Assembly: GCA_023055505.1 (NCBI GenBank)
Contig: JALIRH010000002.1
Span: forward strand, 15,213,244-15,277,243
Origin: Callipepla californica brunnescens
Taxonomy: Eukaryota > Chordata > Aves > Galliformes > Odontophoridae
Direction: 5' to 3'
DNA length: 64,000 nucleotides
Part shown: positions 23,336 to 35,096 of the stretch, piece by piece
Layout of the letters: each line of letters begins with the position of its first letter
How positions within the stretch are numbered: position 1 is the stretch's first letter
Notes under the pieces: generated by a model
The model's input: the letters and a program-made list of their open reading frames with translations, nothing else
Databases searched by the model: none
Told to the model about the DNA's origin: nothing
Position numbers and translations under genes: made by a program

Positions 23336-24597
23336 AAAGGTAAGGCAAGGATCATTGCTCAGCATGACCACTTTCATTAATTTCTTACAAAGTATTAACA
23401 TGCCAGTATAGATTATAACATTGTCATAATAGTAGCAGTCACCTACTCCAAAGAAAAAAATATTCTGTGTAATATGTATATGTTAGTTGGAAAAAACTAT
23501 TCGGTTTCTCCATGTGTCAGATCTCATTCACTTTAGTAATAGTGTCAGTACTCTGCCAACATTCACAAAAAAATTGTCAGAGATGACAGTATGTTTAAAA
23601 TAGAACAGGTAAATTCTATTGTTTCACCTAAGATCCAATCTAGTGGTGCAATACTTTATTGCAAAGTTGAAAATAGCATTCTAGGTTAGACTAAGATTAG
23701 ATTAACTTCTCATCTGTAACAGTCTTTTATATCCTGCTGAGGACCTCATTATGAGGTACTCAGTTCAGCATCTTTACCTGTTCACTTTTGTGCAATAGTG
23801 CGAAGAATAAAAACTAGTTTCAACTAATAAATTTGTAGTTCCTGGTATATTCTGGTTCTATCTGTCAAAAGTCTGGAAGTGAACCTTGAAAATTTTTCAA
23901 AGAAAAAAAGGAGTAAGGATCTCATTGGTATTAGTATTCATGAAGTCCACATATGTTTTGTATCCCTTAAAAATATATATCTCAACAACATAAAGAATAA
24001 TAGAGTTATGAAGGAAAAATGTGATGACTTGTCATATTTTAATATGCCTAGTTATTTCATCAGTTAAAACTGAGGAAGAGACAGTCTACCACTTACCTTC
24101 TCAGACGACAGATTAGCTTTCTGTGTATTAAGTCTAAAGAAACCAAATTTATCTTACTTCAAACTTTAAACTGAAGTTGTGGCAATTACATGTAGACTAA
24201 TTTAAAGTCATGGTTTTGTTTCACTTGGCAAAAACTGGTTCTGTAGGTACAGTATAAATTTCTGCAAGCTGTTTCTCTAATATATCTCCATTTCTATGGC
24301 ACTACACGTGAGAAGTTACTTTAATCATAGCCACTGAAAGCTTGATTTTTTGAATTTTATCTGAAACTGTCATTGGACATCATCAGCAGATGTACTGGTA
24401 ATGTAGATAGCTCTCTGTCATAGTCTGAGACTTGGAAATGACAGAATAATGGATTTTCAAGTACAACCTTATGGTTATTTAATTCAGTGATAGGATGATA
24501 AAGCATTTCTATCCTAACATAAATTCCCTTACTATAAATATGATGAAACATTACTGATATATGAAAATAAATGAGAACCTGGGTTTTAGAGTTATAG
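23336..24597. other. Non-coding stretch without recognised gene
   Basis: AT-rich with no recognised element. The 161-codon minus-strand frame at 24357-24842 runs from here antisense through the next CR1 and is a chance frame. Confidence 0.5.
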
Positions 24598-25053
24598 ACA
24601 TTACAAACCCTCATCAAGTTTGCTGATGATACAAAACTGGCAGGAATGGCGGACTTGCCAGACCTGGAGAGGATGGAGTGCTGGGCAGAAAGGAACAAGA
24701 TGAGGTTTAAGAAGAGCAAATGCAGAGTCTTGCTCCTAGAGGAATAATTACATGCACCGGTATAGGTTGGGGGATGAGCTGCTGGAGAGGAGCTCTGAGG
24801 AGAGGGACCTTGAGCTCCTGGTGGACAACAGGTTGACCACAAGCCATCAGTGTGCGCTGGTGGACAAGAATGTCAATGGAAACCTGGGGTGCATCAAGAA
24901 GAGAATGGCCAGCAGGTCAAGGGAGATGATCGTCCCCCTCTACTCTGCCCTGATGAGGTGTTGTGAGGGTGACCGAGCACTGGCACAGGCTGCCTGGAGA
25001 GGTTGTAGAGCCTCCTTCTCTGGAGACATTCAAGACCTGCCTGGATGCCTACC
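24598..25053 (+). mobile_element. CR1 LINE fragment with internal deletion
   Basis: It begins at the reverse-transcriptase active-site region. TTTGCTGATGATACAAAACT encodes FADDTK, the CR1 version of the YxDD polymerase motif, with both aspartates intact. It continues through RLGDELLERSSEERDLELLVD and GCIKKRMASRSREMIVPLYSALMR. At about 24958 the sequence jumps from the LYSALMR block straight to 3' region sequence (GAGGGTGACCGAGCACTGGC...GACATTCAAGACCTGCCTGG), losing the several hundred bases expected between. It is interrupted at 25053 by an LTR insertion. Earlier stops also break the frame (a TAA follows CTCCTAGAGGAA near 24740). Confidence 0.88.
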
Positions 25054-25793
25054 TGTAAAACCCAGATTTTGGTAGCAGAGAGGCTAGAAGGATGGCCTCT
25101 GGAAGAAGGTTCTAGAAGCTGCCCCATGTTAGTTGTAAGCAAGCTCCAGTCAGTTCCAACAAGAACCTGCTGCTGGCCAGAGCTGATCCAGGGAGTGAAG
25201 CTGACTGCATTTTTGAGAGCAGAAAGAAATTAAGAAAATCTAATAAACGCTGAACCAAAGTAACAGAGAGAGGAGTGAGAAAATGTGAGGGAAGCAGCCC
25301 TGCAGACACCAAGGTCAGTGAAGGAGGGCAGAATGTTCTCCATGCACCAAGCAGAAGTTCACTGCAGCCCTTGAATAAATCTGTGGTGGAGCAGGTAGTC
25401 TTGAGCCCACATTCGATCAATTCAAAAAGGACAGCATCCCACAGAAGGAATCCCATGGTAGAGGGAGAAAGTAAGAGTGAGGGAATGACAGCGATTAAGC
25501 ATTATGAACTGACCACAACCCCCATTCCCCTGTGCCATTCAGGGGGAGGAGGTAAAAGAATATGGATAGGAGGTAGGTGTTTATAATTTGCTTTTAGTTC
25601 TCACTGCTCTAGTTTGTTATTAACTGTCAATAAATTACACTAATTTATGCTGTTTTACATATGACAGTAATTTATGAGTGATCTCTGTCCTTACTTCAAT
25701 TCACAAGCTTTTTCATATTTTCTTCCCCTGCCCTTTTGAGGACGGGGTCTCAGAGAGTGATGTGTTGGATTTTAAATGTCAGCCAGTGTTAAA
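25054..25793 (+). mobile_element. ERVL-like solo LTR (LTR-C) inserted in CR1, TSD CTACC
   Basis: A 740-bp LTR that starts TGTAAAACCCAGATTTTGG. Its 3' part has the avian ERVL-type order: TGAACTGACCACAACCCCC, GGGGGAGGAGGTA, TTCTCACTGCTCTAG, AATAAA at 25629-25634, GAGTGATCTCTGTCCTTA and a U5 that fades into GTGTTAAA. The 5-bp flanks match: CTACC at 25049-25053 and 25794-25798. The left flank is the CR1 word GGATGCCTACC, so the LTR landed in a pre-existing CR1. The terminal CA of the 3' end is not preserved. Frames of 62-115 codons within or across it are not genes. Confidence 0.85.
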
Positions 25794-25798
25794 CTACC

Positions 25799-26672
25799 CC
25801 AATTATTCTGTATGTGAACTCCTTTATGAGTTTCATGAATACAAAAAGATTTGTATTTCATCCAAACCAAGTATTTTACAGTTTTTTGTTTGTTTGTTTT
25901 GCAACCATAAACACAGAAACTATTTTGCTTACTTGCTTTCATATAAAAATAATAAATACTGCCTAAACCATTTCCTAAAAAAAATGTTGAGTGCTACGCT
26001 CTCACAGCTGTTTATTCCCTTTTAAAACCCTACCACAGTTTTAGGTTGGGCCATACTTCAAGAAAACAGCAGGAGAATATAATACATGAACGATCCATTT
26101 TATGCCTATGTTCAATTAAAGTTGTGTTGAATAGTCTACCCAGAAGAAACATGTTGTGTGTTAAAACAATATCCTTCAAGGTAAAGCTTGAATTTATTTA
26201 GAATATAATCAAGTTTTATGCCTTTTCCCTATCCAGTCTGTAATCTGTTACATTCTTTGACTGTAAGAACAATTCATTGTAATTCAACAATATGATAAAA
26301 AAGCTTTAGAAGGTTATTGGATTTTTCAGTCAGCTCATCTGTCTTCTAAAGAAAATTAATTTTCATAAAACTTAATATGTTTGTTGCAGTCTAGAATGGA
26401 ATTCTTCTGACAGCTGTAAAAAAAGTAAGAGGAAAGGCAATGATTCCAATCTTTACTTACATATCAAGATATAAAAAAATGACACCAATAAAAACAAATT
26501 TATAGATGTTCAAAAGTTCAGGTAAACAGTCTAAACAGTGGATGGAGAATTAACAATTATACAGAGTTTTCCCTTTCTCCAGTTTACATCCAATTTAATA
26601 ATTATGCATGATAGGCAGGTGAATTTACTTTTGTCTATCTGTCTCCAAGTGAAGTCAATACTTCAGGCATTT
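25799..26672. other. Non-coding stretch without recognised gene
   Basis: AT-rich. I could not confidently recognise the rest of the CR1 that should follow the LTR insertion, so that part is deleted or too diverged. No exon or RNA gene seen. Confidence 0.5.
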
Positions 26673-27045
26673 TCACAGAATGACAGAATCACAGAATTGT
26701 AGGGGTTGGAAGGGACCTCTATAGGTCATTGAGTCCAACCCCCTGCCAAAGCAGCTCCCTAGCCCAGGTTGCAGAGGTAGGTGTCCAGGCGCATCTTGAA
26801 TGTCTCCATAGAAGGAGGCTCCACCACCTCTCTGTGCAGCTGTGCCAGTGCTCCGTCACTGTACTGTGAAGAAATTCCCATGCACATTTGCACAGAAATT
26901 CCTATGCATCAGTTTGTGGCCATTTCCCTTTATCCTATAGCCACACATTGCTGAGAAGAGTCTAGCCTCATGCTTTTGCCTCCCACTCCTTAGATATTTA
27001 TAGACATGGATCAGATCCTGTTTGTGTCTTCTTTTTTCAAGGCTG
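26673..27045 (-). mobile_element. CR1 LINE, 3' end copy
   Basis: The plus strand begins TCACAGAATGACAGAATCAC, the complement of the CR1 3' terminal repeats, followed by GTAGGGGTTGGAAGGGACCT, CCAACCCCCTGCCAAAGCAG and GGAGGCTCCACCACCTCTCT. It is 5'-truncated after about 370 bp. A short duplication of CATTTGCACAGAAATTCC-like sequence is visible at 26880-26905. Confidence 0.92.
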
Positions 27046-27617
27046 AAAAGGACAATTGAACAACTGGTTACACAACTATGTAAGCTCTGGAAGGTTTTTA
27101 ATCTTTGAAGATAATTTTTCAGGGCTTTTTTAAACTTTAGACATTGTTGGGCAAAAGAAGTACCTACATGATTATGCCATTTGAATTATGACTATAAAAA
27201 GAGCTTCTGAACAGCAAAGAACTTTCACAAATTTTAATGATTTGTTTAGAAGTAGTGGTCACTGTTACCAGTGTAGTAAAAGAAAATATGGTGTGTACAT
27301 CTATATAGCTATTTCTCAACCTGTACCCATTTAAAGAAGTACTTGGAAGAAGTATCAAGAAATGTGTTCTAGGGGAAGGAAAGAGATCTTCCCTCCATTG
27401 AGCCTTAAAGTTAAAGAATATTTGCTGCTCAAAGTAAGAGAAAGGAACACTGAATTCAAGTAAGATAATATACAATATGTAAATTTTATTGGAATGTAAA
27501 TAAGACATTTGGTGACAGATGTTTCAAATCTCAGACAGTACTTATTTTCAAAGTAAACTGTCTGTGTTTTTGTTAGGGTGTATGGGAAATAATCATTAAT
27601 GACAAAGAGCTCTGTGT
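27046..27617. other. Non-coding stretch without recognised gene
   Basis: AT-rich spacer between a CR1 and an LTR. The 114-codon minus frame at 27164-27508 has no recognisable domain. Confidence 0.45.
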
Positions 27618-29238
27618 TTCAAGCAAGAACCAAACATTCAAGGATCTGAGCCAATGAGCTGGGCTGGTTGCACCTCTGAGAGAACAGATTTAAGAAATGA
27701 AAAATGGAGAGAGAACTGAGAAGATGTTTGTCACGCTCCAATATAAAGGAGGGAGACAAGGTTCTTAAGATTTTGTGTATACCCAGCATGAGATTAAGAA
27801 ACAACGGTTCAAATGTTGGTCCGACCAGTTTATTACCAATATTGACCAGGGACATAGGGAAGGGCAAGGCGGACACTGTTACCAATAAGGGTGATAGGGA
27901 AGGGAAGGCGAGTAGTAGGAAAGATAGGAAAGAGGCAAGGATTTGTACAATGCAGGGTAAGTCACCAGTCAGGATCCTAGGGGCGGTCCAGTTGCAAGCA
28001 GCAAGCAGTTTTCCGGAGAAGCAGCGAGGGAGTCAACCCCGAGAGGGGCAGCAGCGAACAGTGATCAGATCGTGAGGTCCCTCCTAAGGGAAGGCCTCTC
28101 CAGGAAGCAGCAGTGATCAGCTCGGGAAGTCTCTCCAAAGAGAAAACCCCCAACATCGTGGCTGCAGGACCCCTCTATTTATCTTCCAGATTCCTCCGGT
28201 CTACGTGACAAACCCCATGCTAGTGTGTCAGGCTAGCATCTCCTGAGATGGCTGTCTCCCCATGGAGACGAGTACCAAACAAAAGAGTGTTCAGCGGCCG
28301 TTGAGCTGCGGCTTCTCTCTCTTTCGTTGCCCCAGGAAATGCCCATCTGCTTGTCCCTTAGACAAAGGATTTCACAACCCTTGCCCAGGGCTTGCTTGGA
28401 CATGTTCCTCAGCAAACTTTGAGGCAATGCTAAAAAATAATAGTCTCTTACAATGTTGAGAAATACAATCCTGTAGATACCAATGTCAGTGCAGAAAGAA
28501 GACAGAAGGTGCTCTAAATACAGAGCAGATATTCCCTGCACCTCAGGAGAGGCTCACGGTGCAGCAAGCTGTCCTACTGCAGCACATAGGCACCATATGG
28601 TTCTACATGTGTAGCCATGGTGGATCCCATGATGCAACAGTGGATGTGGTCTGAAGGAGGCCACAGCCCATGGAAACTCCTTGCAGGAACAGGCCCAGCG
28701 CTGGAGCTGCACCCTCTTCAGAGGAGCCCACAGTGGGGCAGGAGGTCGTGGGGAGGTGCTGCCAATGGAACACATGTGTTGATACAGTATGTCCTGAAGG
28801 GTGGGCCCTCTGGTACAGATCCATGTTGGAGTAGTTCTTGAAGTGCAGTGTGTGGGATAGGATCAGTTCAGGAAGGACAGCATTTCATGGGAGTGACCTC
28901 ACACTAGTGTAGGGGAAGAAGGACCATAAAGGAGCAGCAGAGAGAAATTGCCCATTCCCCTGTGCTCCTTGGAAGGAGGTAGAAGAGTGTGAATAGGGAG
29001 AAGAAGGCTTGGTTCGCTTTATTTTCTCACTGTTTTAGTAATACGTTAGTAATTGGCAATAAATTATATTAATCTCCATATGCTGAGTCTGTTTGGCTTA
29101 TGATAGTAATAAGTGAGTGACCTCCCTGTCCTTATCTGAACCCTTGAGCCCTTTTTCATATTTTGTCCATCTCTTCAGAGGAAGAGAGGGAGTAAGAGAG
29201 CAGTTGTGGAGTTTAGCTGCCCATCAGGGTGAAACAAC
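27618..29238 (+). mobile_element. ERVL-like LTR (LTR-C) split by a younger LTR
   Basis: The left piece (about 27618-27728) carries GAGCCAATGAGCTGGGCTGG and ATTTAAGAAATGAAAAA. The right piece (28453-29238) resumes with GAGAAATACAATCCTGTAG, ACCAATGTCAGTGCAGAA, the 3' blocks CCCATTCCCCTGTGC, TTTATTTTCTCACTG, AATAAA at 29058-29063, GTGAGTGACCTCCCTGTCC and a U5 fading out near GGGTGAAAC. The two pieces are consecutive parts of the LTR type seen at 25054-25793, separated by the minus-strand LTR 27729-28452. The first part of this LTR, roughly 120 bp by comparison with the 25054 copy, is not recognisable. A region repetitive in GGAGC/CATGG words (28600-28760) is longer than in the other copy. Confidence 0.75.
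27729..28452 (-). mobile_element. Endogenous retrovirus solo LTR, group LTR-B, with TSD ATGTT
   Basis: A 724-bp LTR on the minus strand. It begins TGTAAGAGACTATTATTTT (complement of 28434-28452) and ends GAGCGTGACA (complement of 27729-27738). Exact 5-bp duplications flank it: ATGTT at 27724-27728 and 28453-28457. The complement has a TAAATAG TATA-like box near 28174-28180 and AATAAA at 27829-27834. It is the best-preserved LTR-B copy, with a higher G+C content than its surroundings, and sits inside an older LTR-C. Its R-U5 matches the other LTR-B copies, but its U3 is different. Confidence 0.92.
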
Positions 29239-32200
29239 TCAGTTAAAAAGTTTGGTTACAAATTTGCCTTTGAATTTCCTTCCAATTCAAATCTGTTTGG
29301 ATATATAACTTTATGCTCTGTCTCAAAAGGTAATGAACATCACTGCCACCTGTATTCATACTTTTGATGGAAACTCCATCTTCTTGGTGGCTGAAATAGC
29401 AGCTGACCTCTTCTATAATGCTCTGCTGCCTTTCTATTCCTGTCTGCACTGAACATTTTTTCTTCCCTAGGAAGATTATTTAAGCCTAACTTGTTACACA
29501 TTCTCTTTTCAAACATGTGGTTCAGTGAAGTATTTCAGCACCAAAACCACAACATTCCAAATTAATAAAATGCACAAAGTTTATTCTTGTCCAGATAATG
29601 TATGAGCCAGCTTGTGGGAGGAAGATGGCTGTATATGATCACTTTCTAGAAATAACACTCAGCAAGACAGTCACCAGATATACCAAATTTAGTCTTAGAG
29701 GTCTTTCTTCCCTGTTTGATTCTTTGAAAGCTTGTGATTAATTAAAATTTCTCTAGGGAAGAGACAAGTAAGGATGTAGAAATACATATTAGAGTTGCTT
29801 CATTTTCAGCATGATATGAACAGAGGCTATGAGAAGGAACTGAGCATTGCAATCAAAATAATAACTTAAGAAACAGATCATTTTTATGTATTTGTTTTTC
29901 AGAATGGAGAGAAATGGCTTAGGGAAGCTAATATTTCTCAAGCTAGTGACCAAGTCAAGTTCCACTTTTTTATTTCATTCAAAAATAATTTAGAAATTCT
30001 ATCAAGGTATAAAAGAGCGATTCATGAAACTCCCTTCTCCATTTGATAATCTGTAATGATATAAAATGCTGGATGGTACCATATATTACCCTAATTTCCA
30101 ATGAATATCTATCTAAACCTCCCCTTTTTTCTAAATAAATATGTATATACATAAGACGAATTAATTTGAAGTTTAGACCATAAACAAAACGGGTCTTAAG
30201 TTGTTCTAATCTGCAGTTCCTGAAGAATATTTTAGTTTTCTGTTTTCACATCAGTAGCTGGCAAATTGCATCACACATGATGAAATCCTTATCCACTTGA
30301 TATCCATTTCATTTTTTTTCAACTGTTAGTAGAATGTTAATTGCCAGAAACACCAAAATTGTCCATTATAGTCTAGGCTGCTATATGTGTGTCATTCATT
30401 CTCAATCATTTCATGCTTCAGGATTTTGAAAATTCTTTTGAAGACATTCTTTAGATCATCATGTGTAGAAAAGTTTCAGTCAAGTGTAACATTTATATAT
30501 TTGTTCAGTATCACTATTTTCACTAGATCCTCACATGTGAGTTTTCTGTAGTGGTTTTGTGGTCTATTTCCTATGTTGTGCTGTCAAAGACTCACAGAAC
30601 TGCAGAGTAATGTATTTGTTGGACATGCTACATTGTGGCATGTCACTAAGAGAAGTTGTATGACGTCAGAAATAATACATTTTCTGTAAAGAAGCTGCTG
30701 GAGTTCAAAATTTCCTTCTCCAAATAGAAACAAATTCAAAACCCAAACAGATTAATTTTGTTTGTTGTTTTTACTGGTTGTTTTGATTATTTATTTTTAA
30801 TTTCCAAAAATGTTTGCAATCATCATATTTTTTGATTTTTACATGTACAATATCAGAAATCATCTTTCCCCTTCACACACAAAAAATAACTTTGTAGCAG
30901 ACAAAGATATCACTTTAATGAGATTTTTGTTGCATATGTAAGTTTGACTCTTTTGCTCTGAGGAAATATAAATCTCAATCAATCAGCATATTTAGTATCT
31001 GATCTTCTTTTCCTACCTTTCTTGTCTTGCAAAAAGCATGCTGTACATGCAATGAAGCATTTATATCTGATCTGGGAGACAGAAAGACAAACTTAACCTG
31101 TCATGAAAAATTTAAAGCTTATTTTACTCTACTTATATATGAATCAAATGTCCTACATTTCTCTTCCAGGAAAAAAGCACTTAGTCTGGGAGATAATTTT
31201 GCATACTTGTCAAAGGCCACTTACCATCCATAAGCGTTATAACTACCCAGAAATCAAATCCAAATAGTTATGAGATAAATTATTAATTCTATCTATTGAA
31301 AGTATCTGCATAATCTCTGTTGAAACTTTCAATGATTTTGATTTTTTTCTGAATAAATCAACCTGATAAATGACAACAACAATTCTTATAGTTTCAAAGA
31401 GCTCTTAAAAAAAGCTACCTATAAGAGCAGTCCTGGAGTTCTACATATATGGAATGTAAATATAAATAGATATCTGGAATGCAAGAATATCTGGTTAGAT
31501 GGGAATATCTGGCTTACAATTCCAGCATAAAAATTAAAATCAGGAGACAAAAATAGTGATTTATTAGGTACACAGGCACACAAGAAATAAGGAACAAATG
31601 ATACCCAAGGCAGTAACAAAATCAATAACACTGAGATCTTCAAGAGGTTCCACTAGCTCTTTGGAACTGCTCAGAATCAGGCAGCAGGCAAACAAAATCA
31701 TGAAATCAATTTGACTATTTTATGTCTGTTTGCAAGCTGCACTTGTGTCTCAGAAGTAATGTAATATAATGAGAAATCCATCAAACAAAGGTGGAGAGTG
31801 TGCAGCGACTTCTGTATTAGACACCAAAAATTAAATTTCCCTCCAGAAAAAATATGAATGAGAGGTAATAGTAGAGACGGCTACGAAAATCACAAGTGTC
31901 ATGGGAAGGGGATTCTCCTTTCCAGTGTAGAGAGTGGGTGCAAGAGGCAGGAAACACAATGGGAAACACCTCTACCAAAGGAACTGCTAAATCAAGCTTC
32001 TTGAGCTGTGGACCTCATTGTTGCAAGATGCTGTAGATGTGGCTACAGATGAAGGAGGGGTTCAGCAAGTTACCAAATACTAGAAACTGAGTCAGGTAGG
32101 CCTTAAGTGGAAAACTTTAAAAGTTAGAAGACTATTAAGGGTAGTGTAATATATGCTAGATATATTATATTATTCTGATCTTTTGATAGACTTCTACCCA

Positions 32201-34056
32201 GTAAGATCATGTTTCTATCCTGTGTTCATAATCTACAGAGTATGATTGTTCTAGGTGATGCTGTGGCTGAATGGTTTTATGCAATTCTAACTAAACAGTG
32301 AAGAATTGCAGTAAGTTAGTGACATAATGAATTCTGCCCTTGATTCTAAGCATTCTTGAGCCACTGATGGAACACTGTATACTCATTTCTGTGTTAAGAA
32401 TCTACGCTGTAATCAAGGCAATTTAATTAACTTGGGGTTTAGCTTTTTCTGTTTCTTTCTTTTTTCTTTTTCCTAAACTCTACTTAAATCATACATACTT
32501 CTAGGGAAATAATTTATTTATTTTAACTATTTCATAGTTAAAAACCATGAGAAACAAAATAACTGAATTCCAAGAATTCTGGTACAGACTTTAATTATAT
32601 ATATTTACATTCAGAAATAACTTAATTCAGGACTGAATTATCTTAATGTGCTTAGCTTACTTAAAATCTTAATCTGTGTAAATATTATTTGTACGTCACT
32701 GTAAACAAAGTATAGGGTATGAAACTTACTGAAGCATAATTAACTGCCTTTTTATTGGTGAATGTTCCTGTGAGTGGAAAAATAAGTTGATAAAAAATTA
32801 ATTGGTGATCAATGGAAAGAGGTACACTAGCATGATATGCAGGAAATCAGAATCTATCTATTTAGTAAATTCTTCTTACTAAAGAGAAAACACTGAATTT
32901 CTTCATTCCCAGAATAAGGAAACTACATTTTGAATCCTAATTCAAACTCCCTCTTTCTACAATGTATATTAATATGGAGAAGTATTGCTAAATAAGCATA
33001 TATTTAGGAAAATGTCAATAGAAAATGTCAATAAAATTTATATCATAAAGTATGTTGAGTCTTATATCAGGACATCAAACAAACAAATGAGTGGAACAAA
33101 CATCTTTAGTTCCAAAATACAGCCAAATTCTCCCTGCTCTAGAACTGTGTTTATGACAAGAGTAATAAATCACTTTAGATGGTAGACAGAACTCATGCTA
33201 CATACTATAGAGTTCAATCTGGAACTAACGTTTTTCACCTTGCAGAATTGGCAAGGATAGGTTACAAGATTTAATGTAAATCTCTTGGAAATATGAGGAG
33301 ACAATTACTGAAGATACTGAGATATTCGATGTTGCATGTGTTTTTCACATCATTTACAACCTGTCCTTGATTGTATCTTGGAAAGACAAATGCATTTAAT
33401 TGTCAAAGGTATAAATTTCAGAACTGTTCTCCTTTTTGGAAAGGAAAATCTATACCCAGGGACACACTATGGGAAGAAAATGATGAAGATGAACTGCACA
33501 GGTTCACTGTATTTGTAGTCAATCATCATTCAAGTGCATTTCATAATGGAAAGCATATTTATCTTACCTGTGAAATTGAACTCATTTTAGGTTACCAGAT
33601 TGCAGAATATCCTGCCCACCATTAATTACATCTGGAAGAAGCAAAATCATAAATGTGATCTCCATCAGCAATGGAAAGCTTAGATTTAGGGAATACTAAT
33701 GGTCCAGACACCTTTTTATTTCTAATTCTCCTTTCATACGAATTGGCATTATAACATATGTTGTAATCATAAATTTTTTAAGAGGCTCTCTTCAAATGTA
33801 ATTTTACCTTGTACTTCGAAGCTGCATGCTCTTGGGAAAACTTACTGAGGTGTAGAGAATTAGAGAGCAAAATGTTTCTTTTCCCTACCACTAAAATAGT
33901 AGGTCTGTGATAAAAAGCAATACATTTTGTCAAGTTATTATTATAGTACACAAATATATCTCAAATATACTGATGTTTATCGTAATTTTTGCTCAGACTT
34001 TACCTTATAAGATATGCATTTGTCTGTCTCCCCACTGTTCAAGAGCATTACAAACT
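29239..34056. other. Long non-coding stretch without recognised gene
   Basis: 4.8 kb, AT-rich, with no recognised transposon apart from possible unclassified material. A stretch at 29310-29460 begins CTGTCTCAAAAGGTAATG, which faintly recalls a mariner terminal repeat, but I could not extend the match. A less AT-rich patch at 31790-32110 is listed separately. Open frames are at most 84 codons. Confidence 0.45.
31790..32110. other. Less AT-rich patch of unknown origin
   Basis: About 320 bp with words such as GGAAGGGGATTCTCC and GTGGGTGCAAGAGGCAGG, and G+C above its flanks. It has no long frame in any reading and no recognised repeat boundary. It may be an old, unclassified retroelement piece. 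Confidence 0.3.
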
Positions 34057-34520
34057 TCACAAAATCACAGAATCACAAAATTGTAGGGGTTGGAGTGACC
34101 CCCAAAGATCATCGTGTCCACCCCCCCTGCCAAAGCAGCTCCCCAGCCCAGGTTGCACAGGCAGGTGTCAAGGCCGGTCTGGAACATCTCCAGAGAAGGA
34201 GACTCCACCACCTCTCTGTGCAGCCTCTGCCAGTGCTCCATCACTGCACTGTTAAGAAGTTCCCACATACATTTGTGCAGAAAATCCTAAGCATCAGTTT
34301 GTGGCCATTTTCCCTTGTCCTGTCGCCACACACTGCTGAGAAGAGTTCAGCCTCGTACCTTTACCTCCCAGTCCATAGATATTTATAGGCGATCCCCTCT
34401 GAGTCTTCTTTTCTCAAGGTTGGACAGACCCAGGTCTCTCAGCCATTCCTCATAAGGGAGGTGTTCCACATTCTTTATCATCTTTGTAGCCCTCTGCTGG
34501 AGTCTTTTACTCCAGTTTCA
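34057..34520 (-). mobile_element. CR1 LINE, 3' end copy
   Basis: The plus strand starts with CACAAAATCACAGAATCACA and TTGTAGGGGTTGGAGTGACC, the complement of the CR1 3' terminus. It continues through CTCCACCACCTCTCTGTGCA, TTGTCCTGTCGCCACACACTG, TCTCAAGGTTGGACAGACCC and GCCCTCTGCTGGAGTC in the CR1 order. It is truncated at about 464 bp. A T-run (34533-34546) lies just beyond. The plus-strand frame of 124 codons at 34014-34388 is antisense CR1. Confidence 0.92.
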
Positions 34521-35032
34521 GCAAGATGATTCTTTTTTTTTTTTTTCACTAGTTTCTTGCCTTGAAGTCCAAGATTTCTTTACAGTCAGTAATTCCTAAT
34601 AATGAAGTGATTGAGCTATCCAGCACTTAGTCAATTCTGAGTGCAGAAAGACCCACTTTGGTATTTGCATGTGGAGTTCCTACATTTAAATATGGGTGAA
34701 ATCATTATCCAAAAGAACTTTAAGTTTTGCAAATTGAAGTAATCTCTAATTACATAACAAAAAATCACTCAGACTAATGTCGCTTATTGACAGCTAAATG
34801 ACTGAACTTATCCCAGTGTAACACACACATATTTAATTTGGGGAATTTGAAGTGTGGACAAATAACATTAGTGCATTTAAGGCACACACACAAGTACATC
34901 GATGTGTGTACATTTCCTGGAGAGCTTTTGAATTTAAACTCTTCCTCCATATCTCCTTAAAAGACAAAAATCTGAGATGGCACAGTGACAAATATCAAAC
35001 AAAATATTCCGCTCCAAGTAGCTAATTGGCAG
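34521..35032. other. Non-coding spacer
   Basis: AT-rich, with a T-run at 34533-34546 and a short CA-rich area near 34820-34895. Nothing else recognised. Confidence 0.5.
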
Positions 35033-35096
35033 GTGGAGGAAATGATCTTTAAAAGTCCCTTACAACCGCACTATTCTATTGTATTCCATTCTATTC
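35033..35096 (+). mobile_element. CR1-like 3' tail
   Basis: GATCTTTAAAAGTCCCTTAC followed by ATTCTATTGTATTCCATTC resembles the sense-strand CR1 end (TTTAAGGTCCCTTCCAAC then repeated ATTCTATG units). Only about 65 bp remain and they are diverged. Confidence 0.55.

Noticed and set aside
24357..24842. 161-codon minus-strand open frame, the longest in the window
   Set aside because: Its first third is antisense to a CR1 fragment and the rest is AT-rich unique sequence with no domain.
25678..26025. 115-codon plus-strand frame
   Set aside because: It begins in the U5 of an ERVL-like LTR and continues into AT-rich flank; no domain.
29310..29460. Possible mariner-type terminal repeat (CTGTCTCAAAAGGTAATG)
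   Set aside because: The match does not extend into mariner leader or coding sequence and no inverted partner was found.
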